Positions 15,223 through 24,291 of a stretch of 64,000 bases of DNA are shown here, one piece after another; position 1 is the stretch's first letter, and each line of letters starts with the position of its first letter. Position numbers and translations under genes: made by a program. The notes under the pieces were generated by a model. The model made no database searches, had not been told where the DNA came from, and was given only the letters and a program-made list of their open reading frames with translations. The stretch is from Chlamydiales bacterium (GTDB taxonomy: Bacteria; Chlamydiota; Chlamydiia; Chlamydiales; SM23-39): NCBI GenBank assembly GCA_030681135.1, contig JAUXXF010000026.1, forward strand, positions 1-64,000. Direction: 5' to 3'.

Positions 15223-15999
15223 ATGAATAAAGAATCAGTGCCTTACAGAGGTCTTTGTACAGAGTTCTATGAATTGGATAAACCCAATGCGCCAGAAGAT
15301 GCTCTCCAATGCTATTTAGCTTATGCAGAAGAAGCTCAGGGCAAAATATTGGAGCCGATGTGTGGAACTGGACGCTTTCTTGTTCCTCTTCTAAAACAAG
15401 GTTATTCAGTTACTGGCTTTGACTATTCGCCTCATATGCTCAATGTATGTCGAAAAAAATGCAAAAGTCAAGGGCTCACCAGCGCTTTGTTTGAAGCTAC
15501 CTTTGAAACATTCTCTCTATCAGAAAAATATGATCTGATTTTCATTCCCAGTGGCTCATTTGGTCATTTGATTACTCCCGAGCAGATTACCACCGCTCTA
15601 ACATTTATTGGAGATCGATTAAATCCTGGAGGAAAGTTCGTTTTTGAGGTAGAGACCTTGAAATCCATTAGAGAACCTCAAGGCGTGTGGAGAGGACGAT
15701 GGGTCAATAAGCCTGATGGATCAAGAATCGTGATGAGCGTCCTTTCTAGATTTGATAGGACATCTTGCATTGAAACTGGTCTTTTTCGTTACGAGTTATG
15801 GGAAGCAAATGAAATCTCTCGAATAGAAGTAGAAGATTATTATGTCAGGCATTATGAGCCTTTAGAAATTGAACGGCTATTGAATCAGCATGGGTTAAAA
15901 GTTATCGGCAAGTGGCAGGCAGAACCTCATTCTCGAAAAGAAGCAAATGATTCTGATGAAGTTATTTTGTATGAATGTGTTAAGAGCTCAAGGACGTAA
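15223..15999 (+). CDS. Class I SAM-dependent methyltransferase
   Basis: 258 aa from the ATG at 15223 (MNKESVPYRGLC). The frame is open further upstream but overlaps abiEii. Motif I is ILEPMCGTGRFLVPLLKQGY, followed by VTGFDYSPHMLNVC and DLIFIPSGSFGHL. Small-molecule-type methyltransferase; the substrate is not recognisable. It is 16 bp after abiEii and 2 bp before the Nudix gene, so it is probably in the same transcript. Confidence 0.82.
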   Translation: MNKESVPYRGLCTEFYELDKPNAPEDALQCYLAYAEEAQGKILEPMCGTGRFLVPLLKQGYSVTGFDYSPHMLNVCRKKCKSQGLTSALFEATFETFSLSEKYDLIFIPSGSFGHLITPEQITTALTFIGDRLNPGGKFVFEVETLKSIREPQGVWRGRWVNKPDGSRIVMSVLSRFDRTSCIETGLFRYELWEANEISRIEVEDYYVRHYEPLEIERLLNQHGLKVIGKWQAEPHSRKEANDSDEVILYECVKSSRT

Positions 16000-16001
16000 A
16001 A

Positions 16002-16874
16002 ATGGAACATTCTAAAATGGATCGGATTAGTCGCTTGGGTACTTATGGGATTTTAATACATGATTCCAAAATCTTACTCACTCGAAAAAAATCAGGTCCA
16101 TATAAAGGGCTATGGGATTTGCCTGGAGGCGCCATTGAATTTGGTGAAACACCAGAAGAGACTTTGAAACGAGAGTTATTAGAAGAGTCTGCGTTGGCTA
16201 TTAATCAGTTTGAATTTTCAAATATAGCTACAGCAATCGGCAAATATGATGATCGCAGTATGCCGTATGAATTTCACCACACAGGATTGATCTATAAAGT
16301 GATGAGCTGGTCCGAACGGCCAGATTTAGCGCCTGAAGAAGAAAACCGTTGGGCTATGCTAAGCAGTCTTCAGACTGAGGAATTGACTCCTTTTGCAAGG
16401 CATGCAGTAGTTGCTTTAGCACCAGGTAAAGAATGGCGACCTCAAAACAGTATTCGAGGTAAAGTAATCGGTCTGGCGAAGCATAAGAATCGCTTACTTG
16501 TATGCGAAGTTCTTAATGATGAGGGAATCTTGAAAGGATGGTGCCCTTTAGGTGGTGGTATTGAATTTGGTGAAGCTGCTGAGAGTGCTTTAAAAAGAGA
16601 ATTCCTAGAGGAACTTGGATGTAATGTTCAAATTATTGGAGATCCGATGGTATGTGAGAACATCTTCAAGCACCATGGAATCCAAGGCCATGAAATCATT
16701 TTTGCTTTTCCTATTCGTTTCGATGATGCACAAATTTATAAAAAAAACCGTTTTCAAATATTCGAGGCCAGAGGCAGCTCTCATTGGGTCGAGTGGATTG
16801 CAATTGAACGCTTCAAGATAGGATCATATATTCTTTTCCCGCCTGCCTTATTGGAAAAAATAGACTCAATTTGA
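16002..16874 (+). CDS. Tandem double-Nudix hydrolase
   Basis: 290 aa with two complete Nudix boxes: GAIEFGETPEETLKRELLEE (about residues 43-65) and GGIEFGEAAESALKREFLEE (about residues 182-205). Both keep the RExxEE core. Nudix enzymes cleave nucleoside diphosphates linked to another moiety. The tandem arrangement looks like a fusion of two independent Nudix units or an internal duplication. It starts 2 bp after the methyltransferase and converges on the resistance-like operon. Confidence 0.85.
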   Translation: MEHSKMDRISRLGTYGILIHDSKILLTRKKSGPYKGLWDLPGGAIEFGETPEETLKRELLEESALAINQFEFSNIATAIGKYDDRSMPYEFHHTGLIYKVMSWSERPDLAPEEENRWAMLSSLQTEELTPFARHAVVALAPGKEWRPQNSIRGKVIGLAKHKNRLLVCEVLNDEGILKGWCPLGGGIEFGEAAESALKREFLEELGCNVQIIGDPMVCENIFKHHGIQGHEIIFAFPIRFDDAQIYKKNRFQIFEARGSSHWVEWIAIERFKIGSYILFPPALLEKIDSI

Positions 16875-16889
16875 AACTTTTTGGCAGTT

Positions 16890-17357
16890 CTATTCAGAAT
16901 ATTCTGAACTTGCTAGATTTGGGCCTGTTTTAAAAAAGGAAACGTCTTTTGCAACAATCGATGTTGGGGTAATCTGTACCATCGCATCCAATGGATCTAC
17001 GACATTTTCTACAAACCACTTGTTCCATTTGTTACTATCCCTTCCCAAATATTTGGATACAAATCGATCAAGACGGTTTTGGTCAACGGCTTCGACTTGT
17101 GAGACTCCACGAATGCCTACATGTTTGAGAACCCCTTTTTCTAAATTAAAATCCACAATCCCAACGGCACAGCGAGGCTCATGTTTAAGCCTTTTGATAA
17201 AGCTATCTTTTGTTGTTCCAAAGATCCAAAGGCAGGACTCTTCCCAGACAACCCATACAGGAGAATCTCTTGGTTCACCTTTAACAACGGTTGATAGATG
17301 AGCCATAAGAGGTTTTGCAAGTACTAAATCTATATCAAAATCATTCTGGGCAAACAT
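16890..17357 (-). CDS. Pyridoxamine 5'-phosphate oxidase-like flavin-binding protein
   Basis: 155 aa with the split-barrel PNPOx-like pattern: LAKPLMAHLSTVVKGEPRDS, PVWVVWEESCLWIFGT, SFIKRLKHEPRCAVGIVDFN and VGIRGVSQVEAVD. Members bind FMN or F420 and reduce or oxidise small molecules; the substrate is unknown. It starts exactly at the end of the Vat-like gene, as the last cistron of the six-gene minus-strand operon. Confidence 0.72.
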   Translation of the reverse strand: MFAQNDFDIDLVLAKPLMAHLSTVVKGEPRDSPVWVVWEESCLWIFGTTKDSFIKRLKHEPRCAVGIVDFNLEKGVLKHVGIRGVSQVEAVDQNRLDRFVSKYLGRDSNKWNKWFVENVVDPLDAMVQITPTSIVAKDVSFFKTGPNLASSEYSE

Positions 17358-18005
17358 CTATCTCTCCAGACTTGCTTCTTCTAAATGATCGACATCAAGA
17401 TTACAGATCAATTTCAAATTCTGATTGATTTTTTCGATATCCCAATCCCACCAAGCTATTTTTTGCAAACGGGCGATTGTCTTATCATCAAAGCGCATCT
17501 TTACGACTTTTGCAGGGTTCCCTGCGACAATAGAGTATGCTGGAACATCTTTGACGACTACCGCTCTTGCAGCAATGATGGCTCCGTTGCCTATGGTAAC
17601 ACCGTTCATAACCAATGAGTCATATCCAAACCAAACATCATTCCCAACGACAATATCGCCTTTAACTGGCAGATCATAGACATTAAAAGCATTTTCCCAC
17701 CCATGGCCAAAAATAGGAAAAGGGTAAGTGCTGATTGCATCAAGCTTGTGATCGCCTGTCATAATAAATCGTGTCTCAGCTGCAATTGCGCAGAATTTCC
17801 CGATAACAAGCTTTACTTTGGAAAAATCGTAGTTATAGAGAACGTTGTATTCTTCAAATTTCTCGGGGCCATTTCGACGATCATCGAAGTAGGTATAGTC
17901 GCCGATGGCAATGTTGCTGGCTTTGACAAAATGTTTTAGGAAAACAAGGCTTGCATATTCTTTGAGCGGGTAAATCGACTTTGGATCGGGGCCAGTAATT
18001 TTCAT
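17358..18005 (-). CDS. Vat-like xenobiotic O-acetyltransferase (left-handed beta helix)
   Basis: 215 aa of the hexapeptide-repeat CatB/Vat family. Diagnostic stretches are VIGKFCAIAAETRFIMTGDH, FPIFGHGWENAF, IVVGNDVWFGYDSLVMNGVT and PAYSIVAGNPAKVVKMRFDD; the His in TGDHKLD is at the expected catalytic position. Vat enzymes acetylate streptogramin A and CatB enzymes acetylate chloramphenicol, but actual resistance cannot be inferred from sequence. It overlaps the upstream GNAT gene by 4 bp. Confidence 0.82.
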   Translation of the reverse strand: MKITGPDPKSIYPLKEYASLVFLKHFVKASNIAIGDYTYFDDRRNGPEKFEEYNVLYNYDFSKVKLVIGKFCAIAAETRFIMTGDHKLDAISTYPFPIFGHGWENAFNVYDLPVKGDIVVGNDVWFGYDSLVMNGVTIGNGAIIAARAVVVKDVPAYSIVAGNPAKVVKMRFDDKTIARLQKIAWWDWDIEKINQNLKLICNLDVDHLEEASLER

Positions 18006-18430
18006 AGATTTTTCCTTAACATAAACATCTTTGAGTCTTTTTCGTAACCTTTCCTGGTGAACTCAATCGAATAACCCAGTTTTTGATAGAAGAGGAGAGC
18101 TTCCCAGTCCATTGTGTTAACAGTAATAAATGAAGCTCCATGCTCCTTTCCAATTTTTTCAGCCTCGTGCATGAGCTTTTTTCCCCATCCCTGATTGCGC
18201 AAAGTTTCATCTACCCAAAGAGAATCTACATAAAGAGATCCATAAAATAGGGTGCCAGAAGCTCCTCCAAGAACCTGTTCCTTTTGATCTTTAATAAAGA
18301 TGCTAAAAGGACGAATAGGAGAAAGCCCTTTTGCTTGGAAAGCTCTTTCGCTAATTCCATGATAAAGAACTTCTTCATACTCTTTAGGGATAGTAGTGTA
18401 GTGTTCTAAATGGAACGGTTCATTCTTCAT
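18002..18430 (-). CDS. GNAT family N-acetyltransferase
   Basis: 142 aa. The acetyl-CoA-binding motif is VDETLRNQGWGKKLMHEAEK, followed by ITVNTMDWEALLFYQKLGYS. Small single-domain GNAT resembling enzymes often annotated in antibiotic-modification clusters; the substrate is unknown. It overlaps its neighbours by 4 and 11 bp inside the operon. Confidence 0.8.
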   Translation of the reverse strand: MKNEPFHLEHYTTIPKEYEEVLYHGISERAFQAKGLSPIRPFSIFIKDQKEQVLGGASGTLFYGSLYVDSLWVDETLRNQGWGKKLMHEAEKIGKEHGASFITVNTMDWEALLFYQKLGYSIEFTRKGYEKDSKMFMLRKNL

Positions 18431-19253
18431 ATAGTTTTATTCGCTTGTTAGGATCAGCAAAATTCACCAATGGAATTCGGCCATTGATTTTATCCAGCAT
18501 AAAATCTGCACAAGGCTTTATGAGCACTCTGATATCATCCCAATGCTCATTTTCTATGCCGACACAAATCGATTTAGCACGTTTCATCACAGGTTGATGC
18601 CTTGCAGGTAAATGATTCATTACCCAATCTGCAGCAGCAGGTTTGGACCTTATCGTATCTGTTTCCAAAGTGCTCCAGATGCGGGCGAAGGTAAGTAAAA
18701 CATTTCGAGTGTCATGCTCAAGATCTGCGGCAAGTCTATTTACATCATGAAGCATGGCTTTCATAAAATCATGATAGGGCACTTCTACTAAAAGTTGGCT
18801 AGGCTTTAATCCCCACAGAGTTTCGCTCCCTAATAACACTTGAGTAACAAGGACTGCTAGATCAGGCATTTCATAGTTTTCCCATGGTTCAATGATGCCC
18901 TTTTCAAATGAATCCCGTAGGTACTCGCCGTATTGGAAATCAAAATGAGGGGGATATTGCCAAGGATTAATCATTCTCTTCTCAACGAAGGTTATTTCAA
19001 GAGGCCTTTTTGAGCTTTTCATGTAAATGCCAGAGATTTGAAGAAGCTTCGCAATTAATGTAGCTTTTTCCTCTGAAGTTGTCGCACGATTAGTAACGGC
19101 GAACAAATCAATGTCACTGTATTTTTGTAGCCCGCCTACAAGAGCTGATCCATAAAGATAAACTCCTAAAAGATCAGGCCCTAGAATCATTTTTAATAAC
19201 TCTAAGCTGTCTTTTAGTTGTTGTTGCGTTTCAAGGCTATAAGTAGACTTCAT
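18420..19253 (-). CDS. ANT-type (aminoglycoside) nucleotidyltransferase-like protein
   Basis: 277 aa. The nucleotidyltransferase core LGVYLYGSALVGGLQKYSDI with DLFAV gives the GS...DxD active site. The C-terminal half resembles the AadA/ANT(9) helical domain (VLLTFARIWSTLETDTIRSK, AADWVMNHLP). The fold fits aminoglycoside adenylyltransferases that inactivate streptomycin or spectinomycin. Activity is unproven, but the gene sits among other drug-modification-like genes. It overlaps the ABC exporter by 4 bp. Confidence 0.8.
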   Translation of the reverse strand: MKSTYSLETQQQLKDSLELLKMILGPDLLGVYLYGSALVGGLQKYSDIDLFAVTNRATTSEEKATLIAKLLQISGIYMKSSKRPLEITFVEKRMINPWQYPPHFDFQYGEYLRDSFEKGIIEPWENYEMPDLAVLVTQVLLGSETLWGLKPSQLLVEVPYHDFMKAMLHDVNRLAADLEHDTRNVLLTFARIWSTLETDTIRSKPAAADWVMNHLPARHQPVMKRAKSICVGIENEHWDDIRVLIKPCADFMLDKINGRIPLVNFADPNKRIKLYEE

Positions 19254-20998
19254 AGGGAATCTTCTATCCTTAATTGCATGTTGTATAAATTTGCATATAC
19301 GCCATTTATACTGAGCAATTCTTTATGAGTTCCTTGTTCTTCGATTCCATTATCGGTTAAGACTAAGATTCTTTTTGCATTTCGTATGGTTGAAAGGCGA
19401 TGAGCAATGACAATCGTTGTGCGATTTTGGATCAATTTTTCCAGAGAATCTTGTACGGCTTTTTCGCTCTCATTGTCTAGTGAGCTTGTGGCTTCATCAA
19501 AAATAATAATAGGGGGATTTTTGAGAAAGACTCGGGCTATGCTCAAGCGTTGCTTTTGGCCACCTGAAAGCTTTACGCCTCGCTGTCCGATATCTGTTGA
19601 ATATCCATTAGGGAGCGACATAATAAAGTCATGAGCATTGGCCTTTTTTGCAGCTATGATAATTTCGTCTTCAGTCGCTTCCAGATTGCCATAGCGAATG
19701 TTGTCTAAGACTGTTCCAGCAAATAGATAAACATCTTGCTGGACAAGGCCTATATGCTTCCTTAGAGACTCCAACTTAAGCTTTTTGACATTCTTGCCAT
19801 CAATTAATATTTCTCCAGCGTTCACTTCGTAAGATCTTGGAATCAAAGAGCAGAGCGTCGTTTTTCCAGCCCCTGAAGGACCTACTAAGGCGATATATTC
19901 TCCCGCCCTTACGTTTATAGAAATGTTTTTTAGGACATGCTCGTAGCCTTCTCTATATTTAAAGCTAACGTTTCTAAATTCTATATTCCCTTGAACATCA
20001 GCAAGTCCCGTGGCTTCATTTGCATCCTTAATATCTGGCTCAACTTCTAATACGTCCATAAATCGATTAAAACCAGTCACGCCCTGCTGATACAGTCTAA
20101 TAAAGTTACCTAGTCGCTGAATAGGCTCAGTCAAAATCACAATGTAGAGCAAAAATGTGAGCAAGTCAGCCAAATCTAGAGATCCTTTAACGATACTTAT
20201 TGCTCCAAAGATGACAATGGAGATCGTCATCAGTTGAGTAAAAGAGATTAACCCATCATAAAAATAAGCTTCGGCCTTATAGCCTTTACTCCTGCTCTCC
20301 AGGAAACGATTATTTTCAGAGGCGAATTTTTTCTTTTCGACTTCTTCATTGGTAAAGGATTTGACGACTCTAATGCCAGCAAGAGTATCCTCTACTTGAG
20401 CGTTGATATCTCCAACTTTGTCACTGCTTTTCTTTAATGCGGCATACATCTTTCTGGCTGTATAAAAACCATAAATTCCCATGACAGGAACAAAAATGAA
20501 AGCGATAAGAGCCAGTTGAGCATTGATATTGATTAAGATGATAAATGCGCCGATGAAATTCAAAAAGGATAGGACAACATCTTCTGGGCCATGATGATAG
20601 AGTTCTGCCAAGTCAAATGTATCATGAGAGATCCTGGTCATCAATTGACCTGTTTTGTGCTCATCATAAAATTTGAAGGAAAGTTTTTGATAATGTTCAA
20701 ATAGCTCACTTCGCATATCTCTTTCCATCAATGCGCCCATAACATGTCCTTTATAGTCAATAAAGGCATGGCAAGCCGCATAGACAGCAATCAAACCAAG
20801 CATAATGCCGCCCATCATGTAGATTTGATGGAGAGCATCCGTTGAACCAACCTGTAGCAAGTTTGTGGTGATGTATCGAACACATAATGGAATAGCAAGC
20901 ATTGCTGCCGAAGCAATCACCGCACATGCCATGTCTGCATAGAAAAGATTCGAGTAGGGCTTATAGTATGAGAAAAATTTCTTCAATCGTGGATTCAC
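19250..20998 (-). CDS. ABC exporter, MsbA/MDR half-transporter
   Basis: 582 aa. Six transmembrane helices fill the first ~310 residues, then a nucleotide-binding domain: Walker A GPSGAGKTT, Q-loop GLVQQDVYLF, signature LSGGQKQR, Walker B IIIFDEATSS, and the H-loop histidine in IVIAHRLSTI. It is a half-size exporter that would work as a homodimer. Substrate unknown; operon context with acetyl- and nucleotidyltransferases suggests drug or toxin efflux. Overlaps of 4 bp on both sides imply coupled translation. Confidence 0.88.
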   Translation of the reverse strand: MNPRLKKFFSYYKPYSNLFYADMACAVIASAAMLAIPLCVRYITTNLLQVGSTDALHQIYMMGGIMLGLIAVYAACHAFIDYKGHVMGALMERDMRSELFEHYQKLSFKFYDEHKTGQLMTRISHDTFDLAELYHHGPEDVVLSFLNFIGAFIILININAQLALIAFIFVPVMGIYGFYTARKMYAALKKSSDKVGDINAQVEDTLAGIRVVKSFTNEEVEKKKFASENNRFLESRSKGYKAEAYFYDGLISFTQLMTISIVIFGAISIVKGSLDLADLLTFLLYIVILTEPIQRLGNFIRLYQQGVTGFNRFMDVLEVEPDIKDANEATGLADVQGNIEFRNVSFKYREGYEHVLKNISINVRAGEYIALVGPSGAGKTTLCSLIPRSYEVNAGEILIDGKNVKKLKLESLRKHIGLVQQDVYLFAGTVLDNIRYGNLEATEDEIIIAAKKANAHDFIMSLPNGYSTDIGQRGVKLSGGQKQRLSIARVFLKNPPIIIFDEATSSLDNESEKAVQDSLEKLIQNRTTIVIAHRLSTIRNAKRILVLTDNGIEEQGTHKELLSINGVYANLYNMQLRIEDSL

Positions 20999-21573
20999 GG
21001 CATTACCTCATTGGCTAATTTTTCCCACTCGCTTGACTTGAGTCGGTAAAGGACATGTCTATTTAATTTATGCTCCTTTGGTAGCTTGGGATGATCAAAA
21101 TCGTCTTTCGGATCATGATGCATGCCAATCTTCTCCATAACTTTTCTAGAACGCATGTTCTGTACTGCTGTAAAAGCAACGATTTCTTCTAAGTTTAGCG
21201 TTTCAAACCCGTATTTTAAACATGCTAGCGCACCTTCCACCGCATAGCCTTTTCCCCAAAACGGATATGCCAAACGCCATCCAATTTCCACAGCGGGAGT
21301 AAAATGAGCAGGAAACGTCGCTTGAGTGACATCATTCATGCCTATAAAACCTATGAATTTTCCATCTGCTGCTAAGGAAACTGCCCACCAACCCCATCCT
21401 CTTTCTGCGATCTTAGTTTGCATACGATTCATCATTTCATCGCTTTCTTGTCTGCTCAGAGTTGCAGGGAAATACTCCATTACCCGAGAATCTGCATTAA
21501 GGTCTGCAAATGGCTCTAGATCTTCTTCGCTCCAAGGACGAAGAATGAGGCGATTAGTTTTAAGAAGAGCCAT
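20995..21573 (-). CDS. RimJ/RimL-type GNAT acetyltransferase
   Basis: 192 aa from the ATG at 21573 (MALLKTNRLILRPWSEEDLE), the typical RimJ/RimL N-terminus; the frame continues upstream but without family similarity. Acetyl-CoA motif: EIGWRLAYPFWGKGYAVEGA, then ENIVAFT-like and VMEKIGMHHDP. Such enzymes acetylate protein N-termini or small molecules. It is the first gene of the six-gene operon. Confidence 0.82.
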   Translation of the reverse strand: MALLKTNRLILRPWSEEDLEPFADLNADSRVMEYFPATLSRQESDEMMNRMQTKIAERGWGWWAVSLAADGKFIGFIGMNDVTQATFPAHFTPAVEIGWRLAYPFWGKGYAVEGALACLKYGFETLNLEEIVAFTAVQNMRSRKVMEKIGMHHDPKDDFDHPKLPKEHKLNRHVLYRLKSSEWEKLANEVMP

Positions 21574-21693
21574 ATATTTCCACAGAGTTAAGTTAGAGGG
21601 AGATTGTACAACTTTTTTTGCCAAAATACAAGGATTAGGTCGTTTACTAGACCTCTATAATCCAGAAGCAGTTTGATAGCGAAAGGGAAGGAG

Positions 21694-22287
21694 TTATTTT
21701 TTAAGAAGCAACTTATTATAAAGATATTTCTTGATATCTTCAAAGATTACATCGATTTGATTAGGCGCCTCTTCTACAAGAAAAGCGGTCAGCTCAACTT
21801 GTTCTTTAGCAGGAAGACTCGGGTGATGTTTTCGAGAAAGTCTTGCTGGGAGCTTTCTCATAATCTGACCTAGCTTGTCAAATTGCTGATCAAGCTCTGT
21901 GTTGCCCAAACGAGCGGCTCGATTTTTAGCGATTACAAATTCATCCGAAATGGCATTAAACCTTCGACAATAGTTTCCAAGCTCATAAGGGTCTTCCATG
22001 TATATTCTTTGAAGCTTTTCCTGTTCCTCTTTTGAGGCTGCCTGGTATTGAGAGATGTTTTCAGGTGAATGCTTGCTGTAGACAAGAAATGACGATGCAT
22101 ATTCGATCCAAGCTTTGACTTTAATAATAGACGACTCTAAATGGTTTAACGCTTCTTCAGCAATAAGGCTCATTTTTTCTTCACGCTTTTCTTTTCTCCA
22201 TCTCCAGAAACAGAACGGAACCGCTATAGCCACAAGAGCAAGCAACATTGTTCCGATTCCTGATAAAAGAGATCCCCATTCACCCAT
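21694..22287 (-). CDS. Hypothetical membrane-anchored protein
   Basis: 197 aa from the ATG at 22287. One transmembrane segment near the N-terminus (GTMLLALVAIAVPFCFWRW) is followed by a strongly basic patch (RKEKREEK) and a ~150-residue helical cytoplasmic domain. No family is recognised. It lies between the resistance-like operon and the terminase genes on the same strand; upstream of the start, 91 bases separate it from terL. Confidence 0.6.
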   Translation of the reverse strand: MGEWGSLLSGIGTMLLALVAIAVPFCFWRWRKEKREEKMSLIAEEALNHLESSIIKVKAWIEYASSFLVYSKHSPENISQYQAASKEEQEKLQRIYMEDPYELGNYCRRFNAISDEFVIAKNRAARLGNTELDQQFDKLGQIMRKLPARLSRKHHPSLPAKEQVELTAFLVEEAPNQIDVIFEDIKKYLYNKLLLKK

Positions 22288-22378
22288 AGAAAAATACTCC
22301 TGAAAGCTAAAGTCAATACATTGTAGCAACCTAAATGGGTTTAATAGAAGGATTTATTGAATGAAATTTTTTATGGGA

Positions 22379-23863
22379 TTAAACATGAGCAGCTCGAAGC
22401 TGCCGCCACTCTGCGGCGGTTAGCCCTTTGGATTCTAGCTTGCTAAGACCGACCGCTAGCATCCTAAAAGCATCAGCTCCATGGCTAGCGAAGTTGTGTA
22501 GCGGGCGGCTAGACCAGCAACCGAGCTGCTCATTCCAATCTTTGCGATAGCTTTCTAAAGCGGTTATTCCCTTAGAGCATTTCTCTTCATCGAACCAGCA
22601 ACGGAGAAGAGCGTTCCGACCCGCATCAATACCTTCGATTACTCCAATATCTGGTGTTATCGTAAAAAGGATTCCGTGATTTCTAGCCACTTCGACTCTG
22701 GATAATCCCGTTGAATACTCGTGAACAGCGGCATCGTGCGGGACAATATGTTTACCATAGGTGTAAGGTTTGTTTTTGATGTATTGGAGGTAATGCGTCA
22801 GAGCTTCGCCACTGTTCTCATAATATTCGAGCAGGTGAATCTCCTGCCCACACTGCTGAAAGAGCCAAATTGCCGTTGAATCGTTGTATCCTAAATCCCA
22901 AGCTGTGTGAACGGGGACATTGGCATCATAGTAAACTTTGCGAATCCGTCCTTCTCTGCGAGCTTTGGTGATCTGCTTGCCATAGTAAGCCCCCTCGTTT
23001 GAAGTTTCAAATGCTTCTTCAGGTGTGCTAGGAAATTCCCGTTTCATATCTTCGCCTTGAGTGATGGCTCGTTTGACATACCAGGCCCGCTGCGCTGATT
23101 CCAACTTGCCGTTTATTTGACCCTCTAGTGCGTTAAAATAGCTTGAGAGATGTTCTGGTACTATCAAGTCTTGTGAATCGATTCTATAGTCTTTGTGGCC
23201 CCACCACGGAAAAAAGTGAAATCTGAAGTCCAAAGGCGATAGTTTTTTGCCTGAATCTCTATTCGCTTGTGCCTCTTTACACATTTGGTAGAAATATCCC
23301 TCTCTTCCTTCTGCTGTACTCTCAATGAAAACATACTGACCAGCTGCTAAAGCATTCAAAGAGCCAGTCATGATCTCACGAGCTTTATCAGGATATCGAG
23401 CAGAGATTTTGCCAAACTCTGAAACATGGAGGTATTGCAGGGTGCTGGACCGCATGGATGTACCTATGCGAATTGTAGAGCCATTGTTGAACTGAAGCTC
23501 ACGAGCATTATCGGTATTGACCTGGCGAAGGGTTTTCAACTCTTCAGGAAGGCTATCATAGGCGAATTTGACACGACGAAACATCATTTCAGCATCTTCT
23601 CTCGTATGGGCTATGATCCCTGCGTGCTGATTACTGTTAAAAAGAATGCGATCAAGAAAGAGCAGACAAACAAACGTTGAGATTCCTAGCTGGCGAGCTT
23701 TAAGGATGAGATTACAGTGCCACATGTCTTGGTAAAGCTTCTTTTGAGCCCAGTTCAATTGAAACACTGACTTATTGCCAACTTTATCGATGATCGAATA
23801 AAGATGGTTTAGCCGCCAAAGTGGATCGCTGAGATGGCGTTCAGCCTGTTCAATCACCAGCAT
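22379..23863 (-). CDS. Phage terminase large subunit
   Basis: 494 aa with both terminase modules. The ATPase module has the Walker-A-like LKARQLGISTF near residue 73 and a Walker B/adenine region at YLHVSEFGK with IESTAEGREGYF. The RNase-H-like nuclease has acidic residues in AWDLGYNDSTAIW, VPHDAAVHEY and ASHGADAFRML. Length is normal for the family. In phages this motor cuts and pumps DNA into procapsids. It overlaps the small subunit gene by 14 bp. No structural genes follow it. Confidence 0.85.
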   Translation of the reverse strand: MLVIEQAERHLSDPLWRLNHLYSIIDKVGNKSVFQLNWAQKKLYQDMWHCNLILKARQLGISTFVCLLFLDRILFNSNQHAGIIAHTREDAEMMFRRVKFAYDSLPEELKTLRQVNTDNARELQFNNGSTIRIGTSMRSSTLQYLHVSEFGKISARYPDKAREIMTGSLNALAAGQYVFIESTAEGREGYFYQMCKEAQANRDSGKKLSPLDFRFHFFPWWGHKDYRIDSQDLIVPEHLSSYFNALEGQINGKLESAQRAWYVKRAITQGEDMKREFPSTPEEAFETSNEGAYYGKQITKARREGRIRKVYYDANVPVHTAWDLGYNDSTAIWLFQQCGQEIHLLEYYENSGEALTHYLQYIKNKPYTYGKHIVPHDAAVHEYSTGLSRVEVARNHGILFTITPDIGVIEGIDAGRNALLRCWFDEEKCSKGITALESYRKDWNEQLGCWSSRPLHNFASHGADAFRMLAVGLSKLESKGLTAAEWRQLRAAHV

Positions 23864-24284
23864 TAATTAAATCCTTTGATTGACCATCAACCTTTTGCAA
23901 TAAGAAGGCTAATGGATTGGCAGCATCACCACTAACTTTTGTTTCTTGTCTATCAACCCAACCGCAGACATTTCCCATGATAAATTTGGTGAAGCCAGCA
24001 TTGAATTCACTCAGAAGGCCACCCTCTACAAGCCGAACCTCTTGCCAGGCTTTAGCTTTTTCATAAACTCCCAAAAACTTTTCATTTTGTTCGGCAAATT
24101 CGGCTAGACGATTCGGGTGATAACCTCTATTAATAGCAAATCTTTTGAAGTAAAGGCTTTCTGGGGACTTCATCCATTCTAAAAAAGCATCAGCTTCTTT
24201 CTCGATAAAAGCCTTTGTGTATTTTTCTGGCCTTCCTCCATTTTCGCAGCCTGGATATGGTTTATGATTTTTTGGTGCTGGCAT
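23850..24284 (-). CDS. Terminase small subunit-like protein
   Basis: 144 aa. Basic, glycine-rich start (KPYPGCENGGRPEKYTKAFI), then a helical region with a helix-turn-helix-like section (FAINRGYHPNRLAEFAEQNE) and a C-terminal tail beginning at AANPLAFLLQK. This layout and its overlap with the large subunit gene fit a small terminase that recognises the packaging site. The assignment relies on context as much as on sequence. Confidence 0.65.
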   Translation of the reverse strand: MPAPKNHKPYPGCENGGRPEKYTKAFIEKEADAFLEWMKSPESLYFKRFAINRGYHPNRLAEFAEQNEKFLGVYEKAKAWQEVRLVEGGLLSEFNAGFTKFIMGNVCGWVDRQETKVSGDAANPLAFLLQKVDGQSKDLINAGD

Positions 24285-24291
24285 AAGATCC

